Shown: positions 45,527 to 54,135 of the stretch, piece after piece
Layout of the letters: every line of letters begins with the position of its first letter
Numbering within the stretch: position 1 is the first letter of the stretch
Origin: Elioraea rosea
Lineage (GTDB): Bacteria > Pseudomonadota > Alphaproteobacteria > Acetobacterales > Acetobacteraceae
Assembly: GCF_007644105.1 (NCBI RefSeq)
Contig: NZ_VFAC01000001.1
Coordinates: forward strand, 305,582 to 369,581
Direction: 5' to 3'
Length of the DNA stretch: 64,000 nucleotides
Position numbers and translations under genes: made by a program
The notes under the pieces: generated by a model
Database searches by the model: none
Told to the model about the DNA's origin: nothing
The model's input: only the letters and a program-made list of their open reading frames with translations

Positions 45527-47515
45527 TCACCACCGCACCGTGACGCCGCCGAATACGCCGCGCGAAGGCGACACGAAGCCGTTCGCCGGCTCGTAGCGGC
45601 TGTTCGTCAGGTTCCGGCCGAGCGCGAACACCTCCCAGCCCTTCTCGACGCGCCAGCGCACGGCGAGGTTGAGCAGCACGCCGGCCGGGTTTGTGCTGCG
45701 GGTGGTGATCGCATTGCCCGCATCGTCATAGGCTGCGAAGGCGTTCTCGACCGCGGGGCCGAACACGAGAAGCTCCGGCGATACCGTGACGCTCGAGACA
45801 GGCAGCCAGCGGATCGTTGCCGAACCGCTATGCCGCGGCCGGCGCGGAAGCTGCGCGCCCGTGGTCGCATCCTGCGCCACCGTCCAGGTATAGCCGAGGG
45901 TAAGCGAGGCGCGGTCCGACGGCGCGATGGTCAGCTGCGTCTCGACGCCCTCGATCTCGGCGCGGCCGGTGTTCTCCTGCGTATAGATGGGCGAGAACAC
46001 CGTGGAGATCAGGTCGGTGATCTCGGTGTCGAAATAGGTCGCGGTGAGGCTGACGAGGCCGAGCGGCCCTGCCGCGACGTCCGCCCCGATGCCGGCCTCC
46101 CACCCCGTGCTCTTCTCCGGCCGCAGGTTCGGGTTGCCGCGGAAGCCGAACCCGTCCGTGCCGTAGCGGTCGAACAGGGTAGGCGTGCGGAAGCCCGTGC
46201 CGTAGGCGGCGAAGAGACGAAGCGGCACGACGGACACCGGCAAGCGATACACGCCGCCCACCCGCCAGGTGGTCCGGTCCTCGAAGTCGCGGGGCGAGTC
46301 GTGGCGGAGGCTCAGCGTCACATCGAGCCGCTCGAGCAGGGTTCCCTGCAGCCCCGCATGGCCGCCGGTGCTCGAGGTGCTGGCATCGACATCCTGGTCG
46401 AACGGGCCGAACAGGTTGGACGAGCGCACGCGCACTTTTGCCTCGTCGCGCGTATAGGCAAGGCCGAACGTCGCTGCAGCTGCGGTGACGCCAGGCATGT
46501 CGGCCAAGGCGAGCGTGTTCGACCAGCGCACATCCGTCCGCCACGACTCGTAGCGGTTGTCGTCGGCCTGCGAGGTCGTGTCGATTCCGTCGAGGCCGTT
46601 CTGGAAGCGGCGGTCCTCCTCGATGCGCGCGACCGAGAGCCCCGTGCGCCAGCGCCCGCCGATCAGCGTGTTCGCCGAAGCCTGGAGCGCGCCGAGCCTC
46701 GTCTCGCCGCGCGCGTTGGGGTCGTCGATCACGGTCGAGAGCGCGCTGCCGATATTGTCGTAGCCGAACCGGTTCTGCCGCCAGCGGCCGACCACGCCGA
46801 TGCGCGTCTCCTCGCCCAGGTTGAGGCCAAGGTTTGCGGTGACAGCCTGCGCGGTCTGGTCGTCACGCTCGCCCTTTGCGGTGGCGATGCGTGGGGGGAT
46901 GACGTTGGTCCCGCGCGTCGAGATGGACCCGGCCGCGAGCATGCCGTCGAGCACCCCGTGCCGGCCGCCTGCAACCAGGCTGCCGCGCACCGTCGATTGC
47001 GTGCCGGCCTCGCCCGTCACTGCCCCGCCGAAGGGCCCGGAGCCGCGGCGCGTGATCATGTTGATCACGCCGCCGATCGCCGAGGAGCCATAGATGCCAG
47101 CGAGCGGCCCGCGCACGACCTCGATCCTCTCGATGTCGTCGAGCAGGTCGTCGCCGAAGTTGAACACGCCGTTCGGCGTCGAGGGATCGTTCACCGGAAC
47201 GCCATCGCGAAGCACGAGGACGTGGTTGGCGTTCGTTCCGCGCACGAACACGGTGGCCACCTGGCCCGATCCGCCGGACTGGACGACGCGGAGGCCGGGC
47301 ACGGCGGAAAGCGCCTCGGCGAGCGTCTCGTAGCCGCGATCCTCGATCATCCGCCGGTCGATCACCGAGACGCCGGCGGCGAGCCGGGCGGGGTCGGTCG
47401 GCACACCCGTTGCGGTGACGACAGTTTCAGGCAGGGTGCGCAGGGGCTCCTGCGCGAGGGCAGGCAGGGAGAGGCTCAGCGCGGCAACGACGAGCGCCGG
47501 AGGGCGAGAATGCAT
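45527..47515 (-). CDS. btuB: TonB-dependent outer membrane receptor, BtuB-like
   Basis: A 662-residue receptor with signal peptide (LVVAALSLSLPALAQ), TonB box PETVVTATG (about residues 28-36), plug domain (about 45-165, with RVVQSGGSGQVATVFVRGTN and IERIEVVRGPLAGIYGSSA), and a barrel ending in GVTVRW with aromatic C-terminus. The TNANHVLVL plug loop is that of BtuB-type B12 receptors. The gene sits behind a cobalamin riboswitch on the same strand, which fixes the substrate as a corrinoid. Confidence 0.94.
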   Translation of the reverse strand: MHSRPPALVVAALSLSLPALAQEPLRTLPETVVTATGVPTDPARLAAGVSVIDRRMIEDRGYETLAEALSAVPGLRVVQSGGSGQVATVFVRGTNANHVLVLRDGVPVNDPSTPNGVFNFGDDLLDDIERIEVVRGPLAGIYGSSAIGGVINMITRRGSGPFGGAVTGEAGTQSTVRGSLVAGGRHGVLDGMLAAGSISTRGTNVIPPRIATAKGERDDQTAQAVTANLGLNLGEETRIGVVGRWRQNRFGYDNIGSALSTVIDDPNARGETRLGALQASANTLIGGRWRTGLSVARIEEDRRFQNGLDGIDTTSQADDNRYESWRTDVRWSNTLALADMPGVTAAAATFGLAYTRDEAKVRVRSSNLFGPFDQDVDASTSSTGGHAGLQGTLLERLDVTLSLRHDSPRDFEDRTTWRVGGVYRLPVSVVPLRLFAAYGTGFRTPTLFDRYGTDGFGFRGNPNLRPEKSTGWEAGIGADVAAGPLGLVSLTATYFDTEITDLISTVFSPIYTQENTGRAEIEGVETQLTIAPSDRASLTLGYTWTVAQDATTGAQLPRRPRHSGSATIRWLPVSSVTVSPELLVFGPAVENAFAAYDDAGNAITTRSTNPAGVLLNLAVRWRVEKGWEVFALGRNLTNSRYEPANGFVSPSRGVFGGVTVRW

Positions 47516-47689
47516 GGAGGGCTCCGCACGGGTTGAGGACCGGCGAAGCGATCACGTCCGGAAGACGAACGATACGATATCAACATGGCAAGCCCGCCTC
47601 CCGCGACATGACACCCCGACCGGTTGTCGCCGCATGCGGACATGATCCGTTGCGCCGGTGCACCCCGCCCGACGCGCGCGAACGACCGG

Positions 47690-47878
47690 CGCCGGCCGGT
47701 CTCCTGGCTCACGAGGGAGGACGGTGGACCGTCCCGCGCGCCTGCCGCCTTCCCGTGCGATGCAGAGGGCATCACCCAGTGGCCTCGTGGCAGGCGCTCC
47801 TCGCCTACAGTTGCGGGGGCAGCCGCGGCATTGCACCGCGTTCCCGTTTCAGCCCTTTCGGGCCACCGGCGCCGACGT
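47690..47878 (-). ncRNA. Cobalamin riboswitch (5' leader of btuB)
   Basis: Reading the minus strand, the conserved pieces occur in order: GAAACGGGAACGCGGTG, GGCTGCCCCCGCAACTGTAG (the core 'CCCGCAACTGTA' block), GCCACTGGG (the B12 box, plus-strand 47775-47783) and GGGAAGG, then GAGCCAGGAGACCGGCC. The paired GGCGCCGGT near 47878 and the 3' GGCGCCGG near 47693 could close the element. It lies about 175 bases upstream of btuB; no T-run terminator is obvious between, so translational control is likely. Ends are approximate. Confidence 0.93.
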
Positions 47879-47934
47879 GAGTGTGCCCCCGCGCGCGCCC
47901 TCGCGCCAGCCCCTTCGGGGCGCCCCGAGAGACC

Positions 47935-48654
47935 TCAGAAGAGGAAGTCGAGCCCCTGCGCCAGCACCCAGCCGAAGCCGCCGATGATCGACAGCGCAAG
48001 GATCGAGGCGCCGACACCGACGACCGCGCCGCCGATGATCGAGCGCGTGTCCTCCTCCATCAGCCCGAAGGCCATGATCGCGCAGGCGAGGCTCGTCGGC
48101 CCGTTGGTCAAAGGAAGCGGGATGATCACGAGGGCCGCAAGCCACATGCCGTAGATGCCAATGAGGCGCGCGCCCAACGCGCCGGTCAGGACCGACGGGC
48201 GTGGCCTCACGTAGCGCTCGATCCGCTTCAGCCAGGGGTTGGACTTCTCGACGATCATCAGAAGGTCGGCCTTCTTCATCGACCGCCGCGTGAGGATCGC
48301 CGGCAACCGCGGCTCCGGCAGACCGAGCGCGAGCTGCATGCAGACGATGAAGAGCGGCACGCCGAAGATCGGCGACCAGCCCGGGATGTAGATCGGGATC
48401 AGGTTCGGGATCGCGAACAGGATGATCAGCAGCCCATACCCGCGCGTGCCAAAGGCATGGATCATCTCGCCGAGGGTGATGCGTTCCGCCGGCCAGTCCC
48501 GCGCCAGGTGCAGCATCAGCGATGAGACGGGAAGATGCGCGTAGGCTTCGGAGAAGCCGTGTCCTTGCGCGACCGGCGTCGGCACAGCAAGGGTCGAGAC
48601 CTCAGGCCTGTCCAGCAAAGACGCCCCCTGACTACCGGCCACCGCGGTGGCCAT
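47935..48654 (-). CDS. ExoD-family membrane protein
   Basis: A 239-residue protein with about four membrane segments in its C-terminal half. RITLGEMIHAFGTRGYGLLI, then FAIPNLIPIYIPGWSPIFGVPL, then MQLALGLPEPRLP is the order of conserved blocks in ExoD (exopolysaccharide synthesis protein). Its precise role is unclear even in Rhizobium. Start is ATG 48654; nine upstream residues in frame look like shadow. It sits upstream of the cobalamin riboswitch on the same strand, separated by about 55 bases. Confidence 0.85.
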   Translation of the reverse strand: MATAVAGSQGASLLDRPEVSTLAVPTPVAQGHGFSEAYAHLPVSSLMLHLARDWPAERITLGEMIHAFGTRGYGLLIILFAIPNLIPIYIPGWSPIFGVPLFIVCMQLALGLPEPRLPAILTRRSMKKADLLMIVEKSNPWLKRIERYVRPRPSVLTGALGARLIGIYGMWLAALVIIPLPLTNGPTSLACAIMAFGLMEEDTRSIIGGAVVGVGASILALSIIGGFGWVLAQGLDFLF

Positions 48655-48756
48655 TCCCCTGTCGGCGCATCGGCGGTGCAAACGCCCGCCTGGTCGGGTC
48701 TCTGCCCGGTTCGTGCGACCGGCGGAAGAGTATAGGCATCACCCGGTCAGCACAGC

Positions 48757-49701
48757 TTAATTCGCCGTCACCCGTTGGAGACCTTCGGTTGCAGCGGCGC
48801 CGAGCATCCAGCACGCGAACGCCTCGATCGCTGCCTGCTTCGGGTGCCCGGGCAGCCAGATCAGGTAGAAGCCGAGCCCGGGCAAAGCGAGATCGTAGGC
48901 ACGCATCAACCTTCCGTCCTCCAGCGCGGCGGCGGCCAGCACGTCGCTGCAGAGCCCGATGCCCTGGCCGGCGATGAGCGCCTCGATCGCATGGAGTTCC
49001 TCGCGGAACGTGATCTCGGCTGCCGGCGCAGCCGCCGCCATGGCGGGCACGACGCGTCGTGCCGCGGCAAGCCAGCGCGGCCAGGTCGGCGGATCGATCA
49101 CCCAGGGGTCCCAGGTCATCTCGACCAGCGGATAGCCCAGCAGCTCCGCCGCCCGCGCGACCGGCGCCCTCCCCTCTAGGAGCGACGGGGCGCAGAGCGG
49201 CCAATGCCGGTCGCGCAGCGCCTCGTGCGCCACGTACCCGGCCGGCGCGGCCCGGGCGTAGCGGATCGCAAGGTCGGCGGCGCCGGCAGCAAGATCGAGC
49301 GGCGTATCGGTGCCTATGAGCTCGAGCGCGATGTCCGGTCGTGCCGCGCGCCATGCTGCGAGGCGCGGCACGAGCCAGAGATGCGCGAAGGCGTTCGTGG
49401 TGGTGATCCGCAGTACAAGACGCCCCTCGCCACCCCGTCGGAGCGTCGCGACGGCCTCGGCGAACCCATCGAAGCCTGCGCGCAACACCGGGAACAGGCG
49501 CTGGCCGGCATCGGTGAGCGCGAGCGGGCGCGGCCGGCGCCGGAACAGGGGCTGTCCGCACGCCTCCTCGAGATCGTGGATCTGATGGCTGATCGCAGTC
49601 GGCGTCACGCCGAGTTCCCGCGCGGCCGCGGCGAAGCTCATGTGCCGCGCCGCAGCTTCGAACGCCCGCAGCGCAGTCAGAGGAAGCCTGCTTCTGCGCA
49701 T
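48757..49701 (-). CDS. LysR-family regulator (GcvA-like)
   Basis: A 314-residue LysR-type transcriptional regulator. The N-terminal winged helix is LTALRAFEAAARHMSFAAAARELGVTPTAISHQIHDLE (key residues A-A-R-E-L-x-V-T-x-T-A-I-S-H-Q), the GcvA-type version. The effector domain (about 95-300) contains GYPLVEMTWDPW and GQGIGLCSDVLA. It is divergent from the FAD-oxidase gene at 49837, so it probably regulates it through the palindromes in the gap. Confidence 0.92.
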   Translation of the reverse strand: MRRSRLPLTALRAFEAAARHMSFAAAARELGVTPTAISHQIHDLEEACGQPLFRRRPRPLALTDAGQRLFPVLRAGFDGFAEAVATLRRGGEGRLVLRITTTNAFAHLWLVPRLAAWRAARPDIALELIGTDTPLDLAAGAADLAIRYARAAPAGYVAHEALRDRHWPLCAPSLLEGRAPVARAAELLGYPLVEMTWDPWVIDPPTWPRWLAAARRVVPAMAAAAPAAEITFREELHAIEALIAGQGIGLCSDVLAAAALEDGRLMRAYDLALPGLGFYLIWLPGHPKQAAIEAFACWMLGAAATEGLQRVTAN

Positions 49702-49714
49702 GCGCCGAGCTTAG

Positions 49715-49741
49715 CTGAATTCAGTTCATCGTCCGGATGAA
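49715..49741. promoter_or_regulatory. Palindromes in the LysR/FAD-oxidase divergent gap
   Basis: CTGAATTCAG (49715-49724) is a perfect 10-base palindrome, followed at once by TTCATC-gtccg-GATGAA (49725-49741), a 6-base inverted repeat with 5-base centre. They lie 14 to 40 bases upstream of the LysR start. LysR proteins commonly bind such interrupted dyads beside their own promoter. Confidence 0.5.
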
Positions 49742-49836
49742 AACTCGCCATTTGCGCAAGCCCTTCCCGCGGCGGGAGCATGGGGGCGGCAGGTAGGACC
49801 CCACCTCGTGGCCGTCCCGCCAAGGAGGACCCAGCG

Positions 49837-51249
49837 ATGCCGAACGTCCTGCCTCAAGCACCTGCCCGCGCAAGCCGCTTCGCCGCGCCCGACGTGTTCG
49901 CGACATTGCGAGGGCAGGCCGCCGGCACGCTCCTCACACCCGCAGATGCCGGGTACGACGAAGCCCGCCGCCTGTGGAACGGCATGGTCGACAAGCGCCC
50001 CGCGGCGATCCTGCGCTGCACGGGGGCGGCCGACGTTGCAGCAGCCGTCCGCTTCGCGGCTACAGCGGAAATGCCGGTCGCGGTGCGTTCCGGCGGGCAC
50101 AGCATCTCCGGCCACAGCTCCTGCGACGGAGGGCTGATGATCGACCTCTCGATGATGAAGGCCATCACCGTCGATCTCGAGCAACGGCTGGCGCATGCCG
50201 AACCCGGCCTACTGCTCGCCGAGTTCGATGCGGCAATGCAGATGCATGGACTGGCCACGACCATGGGCATCAACGGCGACACGGGCATCGCCGGCCTGAC
50301 GCTCGGCGGCGGGCTAGGGCGGTTGGCCCGGAAGCACGGCCTTGCGTGCGACAACCTCATCTCGGCCGAGGTGGTGCTGGCAGACGGGAGCGTCACTGTC
50401 GCAAGCGAGCGGGAGAACCCTGACCTTCTCTGGGGCCTGCGCGGTGGGGGCGGCAATCTCGGCGTCGTCACCCGCTTCACCTACAGGCTGCATCCGGTGG
50501 GGCCGACCGTACTGGGCGGGATGCTGCTTTGGTCGTGGTCGGACGCACGCGAGGCCATGCGTGCCTACGCGCGGTTCTGCGCCGTGGCGCCCGACGAGGT
50601 CGATGCGATCGGCGTGCTGCTGACGGGACCAGCTGGCGATCCGGTCTTCGCGGTCTCGACCCTCCATGTTGGCGCGATCGATGATGGCGAGCGCGCCCTC
50701 GCGCCGCTGCGCCAGGCCACGCCGCGGCCCAGGCACGATGCCGTCGCGCCCGTTGCGTACGCCGCGCTGCAATCCGCAGCCGACCCGATGTTCCCACGCG
50801 GGCGCAGATACTATTGGAAGTCGCACTTCCTCGCTGCACTGCCGGACGCAGCGATCGATGTGCTGATGGCCAGATTCGAGCGCGTTCCCTCTCCGCTCTC
50901 CAAGATCGGCCTGCAGCTCGTGGGTGGGGCGATCAGCCGTGTGCCGCCGGATGCCACCGCCTACGGCCACCGCAACGCGGCGTGGGACTGCATCCCGATC
51001 GCGAGTTGGGTGGACGCGGCCGAGGACGCGGCAAACATCGCCTGGTCACGCGGCGTCTGGGAGGAGATGTGCAGCTTTGCGACGGGCGGCGTCTACGTGA
51101 ACAATCTCGGCGAGGAGGGGGAGGACCGGGTTCGCGCCGCCTATGGCGTGAACCACGGCCGCCTCGCCGCGCTGAAGGCACGCTACGACCCCGCGAACCT
51201 CTTTCGCGGCAACGCCAACGTGCCTCCCGCCGTCGCTACAGCCCCGTGA
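49837..51249 (+). CDS. FAD-dependent oxidoreductase, BBE (berberine bridge enzyme-like) type
   Basis: A 470-residue FAD-binding PCMH-type oxidase. Residues about 65-240 contain PVAVRSGGHSISGHSSCDGG, where the His of GGHS is the usual site for covalent FAD, and TLGGGLGRLARKHGLACDNL. The C-terminal YDPANLFRGNANV (N-x-F-x-x-N) is the BBE motif. The second cysteine attachment motif of bicovalent BBEs is not seen. It likely oxidises a sugar or small alcohol. An AAGGAGGA ribosome-binding site precedes ATG 49837. Its end overlaps the convergent enoyl-CoA hydratase by 14 bases. Confidence 0.87.
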   Translation: MPNVLPQAPARASRFAAPDVFATLRGQAAGTLLTPADAGYDEARRLWNGMVDKRPAAILRCTGAADVAAAVRFAATAEMPVAVRSGGHSISGHSSCDGGLMIDLSMMKAITVDLEQRLAHAEPGLLLAEFDAAMQMHGLATTMGINGDTGIAGLTLGGGLGRLARKHGLACDNLISAEVVLADGSVTVASERENPDLLWGLRGGGGNLGVVTRFTYRLHPVGPTVLGGMLLWSWSDAREAMRAYARFCAVAPDEVDAIGVLLTGPAGDPVFAVSTLHVGAIDDGERALAPLRQATPRPRHDAVAPVAYAALQSAADPMFPRGRRYYWKSHFLAALPDAAIDVLMARFERVPSPLSKIGLQLVGGAISRVPPDATAYGHRNAAWDCIPIASWVDAAEDAANIAWSRGVWEEMCSFATGGVYVNNLGEEGEDRVRAAYGVNHGRLAALKARYDPANLFRGNANVPPAVATAP

Positions 51250-52066
51250 AGACCGGCCTGCGCTTCTCGAGGAAGGCGCGCCGCCCCTCGCGATAGTCGG
51301 CGCTGTCGAAGCAGGCGCGGAACACCGCGGCGAGCTTCGCGGTGTCGCGCTCGGCCGGGTCCTTCAGCACCTCGTTGATCGTGACCCGGGAGGCATGGAC
51401 CGTCAGCGGCGCATTGGCGGCGATGGTGCCGGCAAGCTCGGCCACCGTCGCCTCGAGCTCGGCCGCGGGAACCACGCGGTTGACGAGCCCGATGCGCAGC
51501 GCCTCGGCCGCGTCGTACTGCCGGCCGGTGAACATGATCTCCTTCGCCTGGGCCGGCCCGACGAGGTCGACCAGCCGCTTCAGCCCCGCTGCGGCATAGG
51601 CGAGGCCGAGCTTCGCGGCAGGGATGGCGAAGCGCGAGTCCTCCGAGGCGATGCGGATGTCGCAGCCCACCGCGATGCCCATGCCGCCGCCGATGCAGTA
51701 GCCCTGGATCATCGCGATGGTCGGCTTCTCGAGTGCCGCGAGCGCAGCGCGGCCGGGGCTGACGAGGCGGTCGTACTCGGCCTGCGCCTCGGCGTCGGAG
51801 CGGAGCTTCTCGAACTGCGAAATATCCGCGCCGGAGACGAACGCCTTGCCGCCGGCGCCGATGAGTACCACCACCCGCACCGCATCGTCGGCAGCGAAAT
51901 CGGCAGCGATGGTCTCGACCGCCTGCCACATCTCGACCGACATGGCGTTGCGCTTCTCGGGCTGGTTGAACACGATCCAGCCAACGCCGCCGCCCTTGCG
52001 CGCGATCATCTTCTCCGTCGGCAACGTCAGCCTGATCTCCGCCGTGCCGTGCATTCCGTCAGCCAT
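51236..52066 (-). CDS. Enoyl-CoA hydratase/isomerase family protein
   Basis: A 276-residue crotonase-fold protein. GWIVFNQPEKRNAMSVEMWQ, then the oxyanion-hole block AFVSGADISQFEKL, PTIAMIQGYCIGGGMGIAVGCDIRIA and AKLGLAYAAAGLKRL are the classic segments. The usual catalytic Glu of the second block is not conserved as in ECH1, so the enzyme may be an isomerase or hydratase with another acyl-CoA. ATG 52066 is chosen because GGGAGGA precedes it; upstream in-frame residues are Arg-rich shadow. Confidence 0.88.
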   Translation of the reverse strand: MADGMHGTAEIRLTLPTEKMIARKGGGVGWIVFNQPEKRNAMSVEMWQAVETIAADFAADDAVRVVVLIGAGGKAFVSGADISQFEKLRSDAEAQAEYDRLVSPGRAALAALEKPTIAMIQGYCIGGGMGIAVGCDIRIASEDSRFAIPAAKLGLAYAAAGLKRLVDLVGPAQAKEIMFTGRQYDAAEALRIGLVNRVVPAAELEATVAELAGTIAANAPLTVHASRVTINEVLKDPAERDTAKLAAVFRACFDSADYREGRRAFLEKRRPVFTGL

Positions 52067-52160
52067 TCCGGTCCTCCCTCGCAAGCCCCTCTCTATCGGC
52101 GCGACGGCACGGCTTGCCAAGCCCTGGCGGATCGGGCACCGCCCGGCCACCTTCCCCTCC

Positions 52161-52835
52161 ATGCCGTTGCCGCGCCGCGCCCTCCTATCCACACCGGTCC
52201 TTCTGGCGCAGGGGGCCCGGCCGGTCGACCTCGCCCTCGTGCTCGCCGTCGATGTCTCGGCGAGCGTCGATTTCGACGAGTTCGGGCTGATGATCGGGGG
52301 CTATGCCGCGGCCTTCCGCGATGCCGACCTCGTCTCCCGCGCCACCGCGGGGGAAAGGGGGGCGATCGCGGTTGCGATGCTGTTCTGGGCAGGGCCCGGC
52401 GCGCGGGACCTCGCCCTGCCCTGGGCGCGGATCGGCGGCGAGGCGGAGGCCGAGGCGGTGGCTGCCGCCATCGAGGGCGCCCCCCGCATCGTGCCGCCTG
52501 GCGCCACCGCGCTCGGGGAGGCGATGATCGCGTCCGCAGCGCTCGCCGCGCGCTGCCCCTTTCCCGCCACGCGGCGCGTGATCGACGTCTCCGGGGACGG
52601 CCCGGCCAATGCCGGGGCAGGTCCGGCCGCGGGGAAGGCAGCGGCGGTCGCGCTCGGCATCACCGTCAATGCCCTGGCCGTCGTGCACGAGGAGCCGGAG
52701 CTTGAGGCCTACTACGCGGCCGAGGTCATCACCGGCCCCGGCGCCTTCGTGCAGCGGGCCGAGAACTACGAGGACTTCGCCTCGGCCATCCGCCGCAAGC
52801 TCCTGCGCGAGATCGGCGGGTCCCTCATTGCATGA
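52161..52835 (+). CDS. DUF1194 protein (von Willebrand factor A-like, periplasmic)
   Basis: A 224-residue protein. DLALVLAVDVSASVDFDEF (MIDAS-like D-x-S-x-S at about residues 30-34), followed by AVAMLFWAGPG and RRVIDVSGDGPANAG, matches the DUF1194 vWA-like family. The N-terminus (MPLPRRALLSTPVLLAQGA) looks like a short signal sequence. Function is unknown; a metal-dependent adhesion or binding role is suggested only by the fold. It lies 68 bases upstream of the PhnW-like gene. Confidence 0.82.
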   Translation: MPLPRRALLSTPVLLAQGARPVDLALVLAVDVSASVDFDEFGLMIGGYAAAFRDADLVSRATAGERGAIAVAMLFWAGPGARDLALPWARIGGEAEAEAVAAAIEGAPRIVPPGATALGEAMIASAALAARCPFPATRRVIDVSGDGPANAGAGPAAGKAAAVALGITVNALAVVHEEPELEAYYAAEVITGPGAFVQRAENYEDFASAIRRKLLREIGGSLIA

Positions 52836-52903
52836 GCGGTGCTGATGGTACCGATCAACCCGTCGCAGTGGAAAACTGCCCTGCCGCATGGCAAGAGGCG
52901 GGC

Positions 52904-54043
52904 ATGACCCAGACGCCTCTGCTCTTCATCCCAGGCCCGGTGCAGACCCACCCCCGCGTGAAGGCCGCGATGGCCCAGGACATCGCGCCCTGGGACAACG
53001 ACACGCGCCCCCGCTACGCAGCGATCCGCGAGCGTGTGCGTGCCATCGCCGGCGGGCGGGAGGGCGAGCATGTGTGCCTGCCTCTGCAGGGCTGCGGGCA
53101 CTTCATCGTGGAAGCCGCGCTGCGGACCTTCGTGCCGCCGGGCGGCAAGGTGCTGATCCCGAACAACGGCAATTACGGCGTGCGGATGATCCGCCTCGCT
53201 CGCGAGGCCGGGCGTGTGCCTGTTGCCATCGACATCCCGGAGAGCCAAGTGGCGACGGGCGCGATGGTCGCCCGCGCGCTCGCCGAAGATCCGGCCATCG
53301 GCACCGTCTCGGTCGTGCACAGCGAGACGGCGACATGCGTGATCAACCCGATGGAGGAGATCGCCGCCGCCGTGCAGGCAGCGGGGCGGAGGCTGATCGT
53401 CGATGCCGTCTCGGGCTTCGGCGCCATCCCCTTCGACATCGGCGCCCACCCGGCGGCGGATGCGATCGTCTTCTCCTCGAACAAGTGCCTCGAGGCGATG
53501 CCTGGCATCGGCTTCGCCGTTGCCCGTGTCGACAGGCTGGAGGCCTGCCGCGCCAACGCGGGGAGCTGGAGCTTCGACCTCTCTGACCTGCTGCACCACA
53601 GCCGCACCTTTGGCTGGGGCTCGATCCGCTTCACCCCTGCCATCCAGTCGCTGGCCGCCTTCGAGGTGGCGCTAGACCTCTTCGAGGCGGAGGGCGGGCA
53701 GCCCGCGCGGCTTGCCCGCTACAGCGAGAACGCGCGTATCCTGTACAATGGGATGGTCGCCCTCGGCCTCACGCCGTGGCTCCCGAAGGAGCGGCAGGGC
53801 CCGATCATCGTCAACATGCACCAGCCGCCCGACCCGGCCTTCGCGCTGCAGCCCTTCGTGGATGCGCTGAAGCGCCGCGGCATCCTCATCTCGAACTTCT
53901 CGACGACCGACGCCCCCACCTTCCGTGTCGGCGCGATCGGCCGCCTGTTCGCCGACGACATGCGCCGCGCGGTCGCCGCGATCGGCGAGACGCTCGAGGA
54001 GATGGGCGTGCGCAGGCTCGCGAAGGACGACCTGGCGGCCTGA
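52904..54043 (+). CDS. PhnW-like class V aminotransferase (2-aminoethylphosphonate-pyruvate transaminase type)
   Basis: A 379-residue PLP enzyme. LLFIPGPVQTHPRVKAAM at the start, LPLQGCGHFIVEAALRTFVP, VSVVHSETATCVINP and IVDAVSGFG are characteristic of the PhnW/alanine-glyoxylate group; the PLP lysine is in FSSNKCLEAMPGIG. The layout looks closer to PhnW than to Agx. No phosphonatase (phnX) gene is adjacent, so 2-AEP is a likely but not certain substrate. The next four genes form an ABC importer that might bring in the substrate. Confidence 0.78.
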   Translation: MTQTPLLFIPGPVQTHPRVKAAMAQDIAPWDNDTRPRYAAIRERVRAIAGGREGEHVCLPLQGCGHFIVEAALRTFVPPGGKVLIPNNGNYGVRMIRLAREAGRVPVAIDIPESQVATGAMVARALAEDPAIGTVSVVHSETATCVINPMEEIAAAVQAAGRRLIVDAVSGFGAIPFDIGAHPAADAIVFSSNKCLEAMPGIGFAVARVDRLEACRANAGSWSFDLSDLLHHSRTFGWGSIRFTPAIQSLAAFEVALDLFEAEGGQPARLARYSENARILYNGMVALGLTPWLPKERQGPIIVNMHQPPDPAFALQPFVDALKRRGILISNFSTTDAPTFRVGAIGRLFADDMRRAVAAIGETLEEMGVRRLAKDDLAA

Positions 54044-54135
54044 GCCCCTTCCGCCGGGATTTCACGAAAGCGCAACGAAACCGTCATTCCCAGCTCGCTG
54101 CCGCCGCCTAGGGTGCGGCCCGGCAGGAGGTGGCG

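Noticed and set aside
54080..54100. Possible Pho box before the ABC importer
   Set aside because: Only one half-site (CCGTCAT) resembles the consensus; the second half does not match at the required spacing.
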